DNA of 64,000 nt from JAICWP01 sp035278025. Lineage in GTDB: Bacteria; Acidobacteriota; Terriglobia; Terriglobales; Acidobacteriaceae. Positions 1 to 7,056 of this stretch are shown in pieces. The DNA is taken from NCBI GenBank assembly GCA_035278025.1, contig DATEJK010000165.1, forward strand, positions 1 to 64,000, given 5' to 3'. Every line of letters begins with the position of its first letter. Within the stretch, counting starts at the first letter, position 1. The notes beneath the pieces were generated by a model, which ran no database searches, was not told the origin of the DNA, and was given only the letters and a program-made list of their open reading frames with translations. A program made the position numbers and the translations under genes.

Positions 1-900
1 GTCCAGCTAAACGACGTTCTACTGATTGCGCAGTTTCCGCCTTGGGCGGATGTGGCGGTGCCTTATGCCCTGGAACTCGCGCGTGAACATCGGGCGCGTA
101 TGCAGGTAGTGCATGCGATGCCGACACACGGGTCCCAGAAGGTGACACACGTTCCCCAAGGCGGGGCCTTCCGCCGGTCGTGGCGTGAGGTTGTATTCGA
201 CGCGGCTGCCCGCCCCGCTGTCCTCGATGACGGCCGTATGGCAGTGCGGCTAGACGATATGACAGGCCAGCATGACTTTGACCTGGCCATCGTCAGCTAT
301 GGCGGGACATCCAGAGGGAGCGAGGGGGTGGTCGGAAAAGCTTTAGAGCACGTATTAGATGCGACCGATTGTCCACTCATGGTGATCGGTCCCGCGGTGG
401 ATACCGAACGGGTTCCACGACCGGAGCCGGCCACGATCGTGCATGCGACTGATTTTTCTCCCCAGGCTTTGGCAGCGGCACAGCATGCTTTCTCCTGGTC
501 GCAGGAGTATCAATCCTGGATCACGCTATTGCACGTTATCGAAGGGGTTGGTGCCTGGACCGAACACGAACGTGAGCGGCTGGAGGGACCTTTCCGCCAA
601 TGGCTACGGGAACTCGTTCCGGCGGAACTGCCAATCTGGAGCGAGGTCGAGTATCGAGTCGAATTTGGCCGCCCGGCAGACACGATTGTGGCTACGGCCG
701 AACGACTACATGCAGACCTTCTCGTCATCGGCCTCACCGGAATGGATGCGGTCGCGCAAAACAGGCCTGGCGCAACGGCGTTGCAGGTAATCTCTAATGC
801 TCCTTGCCCAGTTCTTGTGGTGCGCGACTACATGAAAACAACGGCGACTAAGCCCGTTGCCGATGATCGTCAGCGCGGTGCGGTTGGAATCGCCGCCTAA
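1..900 (+). CDS. Tandem universal stress protein (UspA x2), 5' end outside window
   Basis: The frame is open from base 1, and residues before the GTG at 52 (DVLLIAQF, then ELAREHRARMQVVHAMP) still read as the first strand and helix of a Usp fold, so the gene starts left of the window and 299 residues are visible. Two Usp domains are present. The first ends near DCPLMVIG and has a degenerate nucleotide motif. The second starts at ATIVHATDFS and ends with G-LT-G-x9-G-AT then APCPVLVV, close to the ATP-binding G-x2-G-x9-G-S/T signature. Tandem Usp proteins are cytosolic stress and dormancy factors. The next gene follows after 19 bp with its own ribosome binding site, so they probably share a transcript. 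The biochemical role is unknown beyond the family. Confidence 0.9.
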   Translation, partial: VQLNDVLLIAQFPPWADVAVPYALELAREHRARMQVVHAMPTHGSQKVTHVPQGGAFRRSWREVVFDAAARPAVLDDGRMAVRLDDMTGQHDFDLAIVSYGGTSRGSEGVVGKALEHVLDATDCPLMVIGPAVDTERVPRPEPATIVHATDFSPQALAAAQHAFSWSQEYQSWITLLHVIEGVGAWTEHERERLEGPFRQWLRELVPAELPIWSEVEYRVEFGRPADTIVATAERLHADLLVIGLTGMDAVAQNRPGATALQVISNAPCPVLVVRDYMKTTATKPVADDRQRGAVGIAA

Positions 901-919
901 CAGAAAGGAGACCAGGACA

Positions 920-1492
920 GTGACTCCAGCAGTAACAGGTCAGATTGAGTCTGTTCCAGCCCTGCAATCGATTGAGGTGGCGGGCAAACCGCCACCTCAT
1001 CGAAAGCCTAAGATGGTGCTCCCCAGTGAGAAGATCACGGTAGGGAGTGTGCTGCTCAGGAGGGGCACCACCCTTCCGATCGTGCTGCCGATGGATTTCG
1101 GACGCATGGGCGACTGGGACCTTGTTCGTGGGCTGGGTGGCAATGCGGTCGAGCGCAAGCTGCACACAGCAGGATGGCACTTTTTCTTCATGGTGCCGGA
1201 AATCGAAGGCTTTGCCGTCGGTCTTGATCCGCAAAGGACGTTCGCGAAGGCACTTGCACGAACCGTTCGGGCCGTAGAAGTAACAGGATTCAACGCGGTC
1301 GAAATTGTGGCAACGCAGAGGAGACAGTGGCTCGGAATGTACTACGTCAAGGTTACGGCTCATCCGCGGCACGTGCGTCACAGCCCGTTTCTCCACGACC
1401 CCGACGTTCACTACTATCCGAAGGGATTGTTGGATTTCAAGCGGATACCGCACGTTCGCAGCCGGCAGGCGGGGCAGCTAAAAGCAATATAG
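920..1492 (+). CDS. Conserved protein of unknown function, paralogue A
   Basis: 190 residues if translation starts at GTG 920, chosen because AAGGAG lies at 904-909; an upstream in-frame start at 857 would overlap the Usp gene and lacks a site. I do not recognise a named domain. The central part (GWHFFFMVPEIEGFAVG, then an Ala/Arg-rich helix, then FNAVEIVATQRRQWLGMYY and KVTAHPRHVRHSP) lines up along its length with the gene at 2326-2835 (GWQFLRMRPLVHERAIS, LNALQIVDVKVRKLLGCYW, ASLVAQARNVQIS), so the two are paralogues. No signal peptide or membrane helix is visible. It sits between a Usp gene and a Dps-like gene, which suggests a stress-related role by association only. Confidence 0.8.
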   Translation: MTPAVTGQIESVPALQSIEVAGKPPPHRKPKMVLPSEKITVGSVLLRRGTTLPIVLPMDFGRMGDWDLVRGLGGNAVERKLHTAGWHFFFMVPEIEGFAVGLDPQRTFAKALARTVRAVEVTGFNAVEIVATQRRQWLGMYYVKVTAHPRHVRHSPFLHDPDVHYYPKGLLDFKRIPHVRSRQAGQLKAI

Positions 1493-1532
1493 CACCCCGA
1501 AATAACGAAAGAGAAAATGAGGGGAATGGAAG

Positions 1533-2045
1533 ATGGCAACGTTAACGCAATTACGATTGTTCAAGACCAATATCGAGGTGTCCGAGCCGATACGAGTGCA
1601 GATGATCGAGTTATTGAATTCTTGTCTGGCGGACATGGCGGACCTGCAGACACACGCGAAGCATGCACACTGGAATGTAAAGGGAGCTCAATTCCAGCCG
1701 TTACACGAATTGTTTGGAGAGATCGCGTGCCATCTCGAGCAGCAGGCCGACGAGGTCGCAGAACGAGTCACTGCTCTAGGCGGGGTAGCCCGGGGCACAG
1801 CGCGCCAGGTGGCGGCGGCGTCAAACCTCCCGCAGTACGACTTGGATGCCGTTACCGGTGAGGAACACCTTCGAGCTTTAGCCAAGCGGCTGGCGTTAGT
1901 GGGAGGAAGAATTAGGACCAGTGTCGCTGTTGCCCACCAGCTCGGGGATGATGCTACCGGAGATCTGCTGACCGAGATCGTGCGCCAAGCCGACAAAGAT
2001 CTCTGGTTCCTTGACGCACACGTCCAGACGGGGGTGAACGGATGA
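1533..2045 (+). CDS. dps: Dps/ferritin-like DNA-protection protein
   Basis: 170-residue ferritin-like protein of the Dps family, which forms 12-mers that store iron, remove peroxide and can coat DNA in starved cells. Visible signature: HAHWNVKG (His46), LHE (His58), then ADEVAE (Asp73 and Glu77), matching E. coli Dps His51, His63, Asp78 and Glu82. The residue aligned with E. coli Asp67 is Gly62, followed by Glu63, so one inter-subunit ferroxidase ligand is altered or shifted. A purine-rich stretch (GAGGGGAATGGAAG) precedes the ATG. The stop overlaps the start of the next small gene by four bases (ATGA), implying translational coupling. Confidence 0.92.
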   Translation: MATLTQLRLFKTNIEVSEPIRVQMIELLNSCLADMADLQTHAKHAHWNVKGAQFQPLHELFGEIACHLEQQADEVAERVTALGGVARGTARQVAAASNLPQYDLDAVTGEEHLRALAKRLALVGGRIRTSVAVAHQLGDDATGDLLTEIVRQADKDLWFLDAHVQTGVNG

Positions 2046-2260
2046 CGGCTTTCACGCCAGTATCTCTCGCCTTGGGCGTTAGGAACGAAAAACAATCTAG
2101 GCCTCGGGAACACAGTAGCGCGACTTGTTGTCCGTGCGCGATATCGGATGTGGCAGAGCTAGAGCGAAGGGAGTACGGTCTGGATAGCACTTTAGCGGAA
2201 ACATTTCCGTGTAGTGATCCGCTGTCCTCAATCCCCAACCCGGATCCGCCCACTAATTAG
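2042..2260 (+). CDS. Microprotein with ETFP-x-SDP signature
   Basis: 72 residues, starting inside the last codons of the Dps-like gene (ATGA overlap). The C-terminal third reads YGLDSTLAETFPCSDPLS then PNPDPP, which matches the recurrent LDEAL-ETFPASDPP motif I know from small uncharacterised proteins in Proteobacteria and Acidobacteria, often next to stress genes. The N-terminal half (residues 1-45) is low in recognisable features and has two Cys (TCCPC). No membrane segment. The function of this motif family is unknown; the overlap argues it is co-translated with Dps. Confidence 0.65.
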   Translation: MTAFTPVSLALGVRNEKQSRPREHSSATCCPCAISDVAELERREYGLDSTLAETFPCSDPLSSIPNPDPPTN

Positions 2261-2325
2261 AGGCACGGCTGGACCGTGCTCCTGTGCGAGAGCAACGAAT
2301 CATCAGCTCATATCTGGAGGGCTTT

Positions 2326-2835
2326 ATGGTGAACACTCATCTCATGATTGGACTGCCAACCGACGACAGGAAGGCCGGCACAGGAGTGCCGGCCACGCTC
2401 ACCTGCTCCGAGGTTGCGCCACTGATCACTCCGGGCACGCTCGTGGTGAATCACTGGCTACTTGACCTGCCACTGGACCTAAGGATTGGTGGCTTCCAAT
2501 ATGATCACCACTCCCGTATTTACCCGGCATCGCTGAGCCGGCAGGTGCATCGCAGCCTGACCAGTGACGGATGGCAGTTCCTCCGCATGAGACCTCTCGT
2601 GCATGAACGGGCCATTTCCTGGCGAGCTGAGAAGGCATTGTGCCGGGCGTTGCGCAAGGTTCTCTACAAGGTGCGGAACGAAAATCTGAATGCGTTGCAG
2701 ATAGTTGATGTCAAGGTGCGTAAACTGCTCGGCTGCTATTGGGCCTCACTCGTCGCTCAAGCCCGCAACGTGCAGATTTCGCGACGCTACGACTACGGTG
2801 GCTGCGGACAAGTGTTTTGGCCCATTGCCTGTTGA
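2326..2835 (+). CDS. Conserved protein of unknown function, paralogue B
   Basis: 169 residues from ATG 2326, preceded by GGAGG at 2316-2320. It is a diverged paralogue of the 920-1492 protein: both share an N-terminal beta-rich part, a G-W-x-F-x-x-M motif, a basic helix, a hydrophobic N/D-A-V/L-x-I-V strand and a second x-LG-x-Y/W segment. No catalytic signature is recognised and no signal peptide is visible. The two copies bracket the dps-microprotein pair, so the block looks like one stress-linked transcription unit. A zinc-ribbon microprotein follows after 18 bp. Confidence 0.8.
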   Translation: MVNTHLMIGLPTDDRKAGTGVPATLTCSEVAPLITPGTLVVNHWLLDLPLDLRIGGFQYDHHSRIYPASLSRQVHRSLTSDGWQFLRMRPLVHERAISWRAEKALCRALRKVLYKVRNENLNALQIVDVKVRKLLGCYWASLVAQARNVQISRRYDYGGCGQVFWPIAC

Positions 2836-2853
2836 AAGAAAGGGGAGTACATC

Positions 2854-3018
2854 ATGATAATTCCGTTCGCAACAACTGCTTTTACGACACGTCGGTTACT
2901 GCAGAGGGAATGTCCTATCTGCGGTCACGTGCAGATGGTCGCGCCCAGCAGAATCCGTGATGTGGTCACTTGCGAGAGGTGCGATTATCTGATTCCGCCG
3001 AGGCGAAAAGCGGCCTGA
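2854..3018 (+). CDS. Zinc-ribbon microprotein (54 aa)
   Basis: A 54-residue frame from ATG 2854 with a good ribosome binding site (AAAGGGGAG, 2838-2846). It contains CPIC at residues 20-23 and CERC at 40-43, a classic four-Cys zinc ribbon with 16 residues between knuckles, followed by YLIPPRRKAA. It is 18 bp downstream of paralogue B in the same direction. Such short ribbons are typically nucleic-acid or protein adaptors, but nothing here fixes a function. Confidence 0.7.
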   Translation: MIIPFATTAFTTRRLLQRECPICGHVQMVAPSRIRDVVTCERCDYLIPPRRKAA

Positions 3019-3194
3019 CAGGAGCCTTGTGAGCCCGAGCACCGATCCGGGACATTATTCCTGAGCTTCAGTCACAGTTCCGGTCGCGATTCTGCCTTTC
3101 TGCCGGGTCGGTGCCCGCCGGCCCGCTGATCTTGACCGCAAATGTTGGAAGATGCTGCCCGGTCTGTTGGCTACGGGCGGTCCGTGATTAGGGT

Positions 3195-3213
3195 CACAGC
3201 ATTTTATGCTGTG
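3195..3213. promoter_or_regulatory. Perfect 8-bp palindrome upstream of the DUF6448 gene
   Basis: CACAGCAT, three Ts, then ATGCTGTG: a perfect inverted repeat about 80 bp before the start at 3292, in the otherwise featureless spacer 3019-3291. There is no T-run after it, so an operator is as likely as a hairpin. No factor can be assigned. Confidence 0.35.
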
Positions 3214-3291
3214 TCGGACTAATCTCCTGACAGTTCGCCACCTGGTGTCTACCCTGCGAACACCTTCATCCCGCAATTGAGGAGTTTCGAT

Positions 3292-3924
3292 ATGAGCGCA
3301 ACGTTTCACAGATTGATCCTTACTACTCTTATTGTTTTCGCTGCGGTAGCGCTGCCGCGCCAGGCAGTCGCTCACTGTGACAGCATGGATGGGCCGGTCG
3401 TAAGGGCGGCCAAGCTCGCCCTCGAGGCGGACGATGTCACCCCGGTGCTGAAATGGGTCCGTGAGGCTGATGAGCAACGAATTCGTGTCGCGTTTGAGCG
3501 CACGCTAAAGGTCCGTGCGCTCGGTCCGGAAGCGCGCGAAATGGCCGATACGTACTTTTTCGAGATGCTCGTGCGGGTTCACCGTGCTGGCGAGGGCGAA
3601 CCCTTTACGGGCCTCAAGCCTGCCGGAACTGAGGTTGAGCCCGGAATTGCGCTTGCTGATAAGGCTCTGCAGAGCGGCTCAGCCGATAAACTGGTGAAGC
3701 AGGTCACAGCTGAGATAGCCAGTGGTATCCGGCAGCGGTTTGCCCGCGTAGAAGACACGAGCAAACACGGGGAGGAGAGTGTGGCGGCAGGACGTAGATT
3801 CGTCGCCGCCTACGTGGAATTCATCCACTACGTGGAGAGCATGTATCAGGCGCTGGGGGGACCGGGTTCCCACGCAGAGCACGCGGCAGAACTAACGGAA
3901 AGCACCGTGCATCAGCAGCAGTAG
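3292..3924 (+). CDS. Secreted DUF6448 family protein
   Basis: 210 residues from ATG 3292, chosen over TTG 3277 because TTGAGGAG ends eight bases before it. Residues 1-27 form a signal peptide (basic start, LILTTLIVFAAVAL core, AVA-H cleavage). The mature part starts HCDSMDGPVV and continues with VLKWVREADE, a FERTLKVR helix, YFFEMLVRVHRAGEGEPFTGLK and AAYVEFIHYVESMY, the pattern I associate with DUF6448. It is predicted to be periplasmic and helical, with many His and Glu that might bind metal. No function is established. It ends the plus-strand stress block and faces the glucan phosphorylase gene. Confidence 0.8.
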   Translation: MSATFHRLILTTLIVFAAVALPRQAVAHCDSMDGPVVRAAKLALEADDVTPVLKWVREADEQRIRVAFERTLKVRALGPEAREMADTYFFEMLVRVHRAGEGEPFTGLKPAGTEVEPGIALADKALQSGSADKLVKQVTAEIASGIRQRFARVEDTSKHGEESVAAGRRFVAAYVEFIHYVESMYQALGGPGSHAEHAAELTESTVHQQQ

Positions 3925-4005
3925 TTGAAAAAAGCTCCAACTGCAGGAAAGCAGAAGGCAAATCAAAGAAGTTCATTCGGGAGGGCACCCGGGCGTCTCC
4001 CTGCT

Positions 4006-4022
4006 CTCGCCTGCTTGGCGAG
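4006..4022. terminator. Weak stem-loop between convergent genes
   Basis: CTCGCC, TGCTT loop, GGCGAG: a perfect six-pair stem between the DUF6448 gene and the convergent phosphorylase gene. No T-tract follows on either strand, so it is only a possible terminator. Confidence 0.3.
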
Positions 4023-4042
4023 CCGGGGCTGAGTGGTAACTT

Positions 4043-5767
4043 TCAGTGGAACTGAGCGAGCCGCTTCGGGAAATACGCATTCCCGAAATACTGCGAAAGC
4101 ATACGCTGGGCGTTGAAGAAAGATCCGTTGAGCGCGATTGTCGAACGCATGATCTCCGTGTATGCGTTAGGACTGCCGTAGAACATGGGCAAAATCAGAA
4201 GCTCCAGCTTGTCATATAGCGAGGCGGCTTCAGCTTGAGCATCCTCCGCCACCTTCCAGTCGTGTCCGACGGCCCAGCCGGTCACACCTTCCACGTGTCC
4301 CTCGATCCACCAACCGTCTAGCACGCTCAGGCTCGGAACCCCATTCAGAGCAGCTTTCATGCCGCTGGTGCCTGACGCCTCTTGCGGCCTCTGAGGGGTG
4401 TTAAGCCAGAGATCAACACCACCCGTCAGCAACTCGGCCCAATGCCAACCGTAATCCTCGACGTAGACGACACGCACGGCATCCCTGATTGAGGCCGCAG
4501 ACTCCAGCACGCGCCGGATCAACGCCTTGCCACCGTCATCCCGCGGGTGAGCCTTCCCGCCATAGATCACCTGGAGCGGACCCACTTGCCGCGAAATCGA
4601 CCGGAGGTGCTCGGCGTTTTGGAACAACAGGTCGGCTCTCTTGTAGGTTGAGGCGCGGCGGGCAAAGCCGAGCGTCACCACCGCCTCGTCAAGTTGTATG
4701 CCGGTCTGCTGCTTCACCGCGTCCAGCAGGGCCCGCTTGGCCTCTGCGTGTGCCATGCGGATTTCATCCAGCGGGATGCCCACAGCGTAGCGCAGGAACA
4801 AGTTATCGTGCCGCCATTCCGGAATATGGCGGTCGTAGAGCGCGCGGAAAGGCCTCGTGGTCCAAGTGACTGCGTGCACCCCATTGGTGATGGCGCGCAC
4901 AGGGTATTGTGGAAACATCCCCCTCGAGATCTCACCGTGCCGCATGGCGACCCCGTTGATGTAACGCGAGAAGCGCAGGGCTAAATACGTCATGTTGAGG
5001 GCACCGTCGGGCAAGCATCCGGTGTGCTCAAGAATTCCGGCTCGTCGAGCGCCCAGCACCTGATAAATCAGTTCGCGCGAAAATTGATCGTGCCCCGCGG
5101 GAACCGGCGTGTGCGTAGTAAAAACGCACTTGCGGCGGACAGCCTCAACGTCGTCATCTGTGGTACTCAGCGAGTCGTGCAGTGTGAGCTGGTGTTCCAT
5201 CAGCGCCAGCGCTAGAAGAGCGGCGTGCCCTTCATTCAGGTGGTAAGTTTCAATCTCCTCGAGCCCCAGAGCGTGCAGGAGGTCCACCGCTCCCAATCCT
5301 AAGACTGCTTCCTGGCTGAGGCGGTAGCGATCATCGCCCCCGTACAGAAAATCGGTCAATCCCTGATCCCACATGCTGTTTTGCGCGACCTGGGTATCTA
5401 GTAAGTAGACCGGTACGATATGCCCTGAGACACCGTGTATCAGAAAGCGCCAGGCACGGATCTGAACCGGACGGCCCTCTATGGTCATCGAGCCCACCGG
5501 TTTTACCGGCTCCAGGAACTTCTCGATGTCCCAGGGCGCCGGCTCCTCAGTCTGGTTGCCCGATGGATCCAAGCGCTGCCGGAAATATCCCTTTCGGTGC
5601 AACAAGGTGATACCGACCATTGGCACACCGAGGTCCGCGGCCGCTCGGAGAGTGTCTCCAGCCAGCATGCCAAGTCCACCGGCGTAGGTGTTCATCGCCG
5701 GGTCGAGGGCGATTTCCATCGAGAAGTAGGCGACTTTCGAGGAGACTGGGTCGGATATGCTGTTCAT
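4043..5767 (-). CDS. glgP: Alpha-glucan (glycogen/starch) phosphorylase, short GT35 type
   Basis: 574 residues from ATG 5767; a TTG 28 codons upstream extends the frame but gives a non-family N-terminus. The family phosphorolyses alpha-1,4-glucan to glucose-1-phosphate using PLP. The start KVAYFSMEIAL, then TYAGGLGMLAGDTLRAAADL, is typical of the short bacterial/archaeal alpha-glucan phosphorylases. The C-terminal part has LWLNTPQRPQEASGTSGMK, where the Lys of SGMK is the PLP Schiff-base residue, followed by AALNGVPSLSVLDGWW. Length is well below the approximately 800 residues of E. coli GlgP and normal for this subfamily. It lies downstream of a pyruvyltransferase and an FAD oxidoreductase on the same strand, a plausible operon with a 111-bp gap. 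Cytosolic storage-polymer mobilisation fits a starvation cluster. Confidence 0.9.
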   Translation of the reverse strand: MNSISDPVSSKVAYFSMEIALDPAMNTYAGGLGMLAGDTLRAAADLGVPMVGITLLHRKGYFRQRLDPSGNQTEEPAPWDIEKFLEPVKPVGSMTIEGRPVQIRAWRFLIHGVSGHIVPVYLLDTQVAQNSMWDQGLTDFLYGGDDRYRLSQEAVLGLGAVDLLHALGLEEIETYHLNEGHAALLALALMEHQLTLHDSLSTTDDDVEAVRRKCVFTTHTPVPAGHDQFSRELIYQVLGARRAGILEHTGCLPDGALNMTYLALRFSRYINGVAMRHGEISRGMFPQYPVRAITNGVHAVTWTTRPFRALYDRHIPEWRHDNLFLRYAVGIPLDEIRMAHAEAKRALLDAVKQQTGIQLDEAVVTLGFARRASTYKRADLLFQNAEHLRSISRQVGPLQVIYGGKAHPRDDGGKALIRRVLESAASIRDAVRVVYVEDYGWHWAELLTGGVDLWLNTPQRPQEASGTSGMKAALNGVPSLSVLDGWWIEGHVEGVTGWAVGHDWKVAEDAQAEAASLYDKLELLILPMFYGSPNAYTEIMRSTIALNGSFFNAQRMLSQYFGNAYFPKRLAQFH

Positions 5768-5878
5768 GAATTTGTCATCTCTTGTGTCTCGATTCTTAGG
5801 CTGGGAATCGATCAGAAACGGATTATCAGCAATCCCACGCCAAGTATCCAAGTAACCCGGGGGACTTCGGAATCTCGG

Positions 5879-7021
5879 CTACGCCGTCCGAAGCAACCGG
5901 CCAGATTCTTGTTTGCGAAGCAACTCTATGAGCAGGCGGTTTGTTTCCCGTGCTCGAGCCTGAAGTTCGGGCAGCCGTTGTGCAATGAGTTCGCTGATTT
6001 CCTTGCGCGTATCCCAGGATCGGTCGATGCGAGCGATTAGCTGTCCAATACTGAAGCTGCCCAGTGGGGGTGTCTCCATGCCAAGATCTTGAAGAAAGCC
6101 TGTGATCTTGGAGGCATAAGGAAGCGCGGTGAACGGAACGCCACGCAATGCCGCGAAGATCAAAAAATGAAGTCGCATGCCTACGGCAAACTCGAAGTGG
6201 CTGAGGAGCGCAAGAATCTGCTGAGGCAGGTATGTCCGCCTGAGCACCTCGACCCTGTCCGCATTATGCATGTGTGCAACCACCGCATGACTGTGCTGAA
6301 TGTCCGTTTTTTCCATAGGGACAAACACAATATCGGCATCCAGGCGGTCCACGATGTAATCCGCCGCGTTCGCCAGCAGCGCATAGTACTCTTCCGGATT
6401 AATGTCAGGGGCGGCCGGACCGCGCTCTCGGACTGAGAATCCAACCAGATGACGCCCAAACTGGACGCCTTCTTCCTTAATCGCGTCAGGTGATAGCTGC
6501 CCCGGCACCAGGAGGAGTGCCGGGTCGCCTGTAAGGTGGATCTCCCGAGTAACTCCCACGTCTTCCAGCACGCGGTATCCCTGGCGGTCCCGAACGGTGA
6601 TTATGGCAGCCGAGTTCAGTGCCGCCCGCACTGCCGCACGCGCCCCTGGATTCGCCAGGGGGCCGGCGCTAACCGCATAAATTACCACGGGAACGCCTAG
6701 TTCATGGGCCACGAACACTTCCCGCAGATAGATCTCGGCCTCATCGTCATACAAGATGCCGCCTCCGCCCAGGATTAGCAGGTCGAGGCGCTGGACCTCC
6801 GGAGTAACTTCTTTTCGGGTCAACTCCCGCACCGGTATAACTCGTTCCACTCTGTGTCTGGCGATGGTGTCTTCGCAATTGCGGGAGAAGACCGTGATCT
6901 CTACCGGAAGAGAGTCTCGCAGTTGCGCGATGATCCCGTCGAGAATTGCCTCATCTCCCAGGTTCATTCCCCCGTAAGAACCCGAAATGCCGATACGGAA
7001 CTGCTGCTTCCCTTCGTCCAT
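5879..7021 (-). CDS. Polysaccharide pyruvyl transferase family protein (CsaB-like)
   Basis: 380 residues from ATG 7021 with AAGGGA upstream; an earlier in-frame start at 7084 would overlap the preceding gene. The fold is GT-B-like. Visible features are an N-terminal GISGSYGGMNLGDEAILDG (the G-Y/N-x-GDE pattern of polysaccharide pyruvyl transferases), DLLILGGGGILYDDE, a central TGDPALLL, and near the end FAVGMRLHFLIFAALRGVPF with the R-x-H signature. CsaB-type enzymes transfer pyruvate from PEP to cell-wall or exopolysaccharide sugars and can anchor SLH proteins. No SLH protein is visible nearby. The partner genes (FAD oxidoreductase 36 bp upstream, phosphorylase downstream) do not fix the acceptor. 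Confidence 0.82.
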   Translation of the reverse strand: MDEGKQQFRIGISGSYGGMNLGDEAILDGIIAQLRDSLPVEITVFSRNCEDTIARHRVERVIPVRELTRKEVTPEVQRLDLLILGGGGILYDDEAEIYLREVFVAHELGVPVVIYAVSAGPLANPGARAAVRAALNSAAIITVRDRQGYRVLEDVGVTREIHLTGDPALLLVPGQLSPDAIKEEGVQFGRHLVGFSVRERGPAAPDINPEEYYALLANAADYIVDRLDADIVFVPMEKTDIQHSHAVVAHMHNADRVEVLRRTYLPQQILALLSHFEFAVGMRLHFLIFAALRGVPFTALPYASKITGFLQDLGMETPPLGSFSIGQLIARIDRSWDTRKEISELIAQRLPELQARARETNRLLIELLRKQESGRLLRTA

Positions 7022-7056
7022 GGCTGATTTCCCTTCACGAGCTGGCCGTTCGCCTC

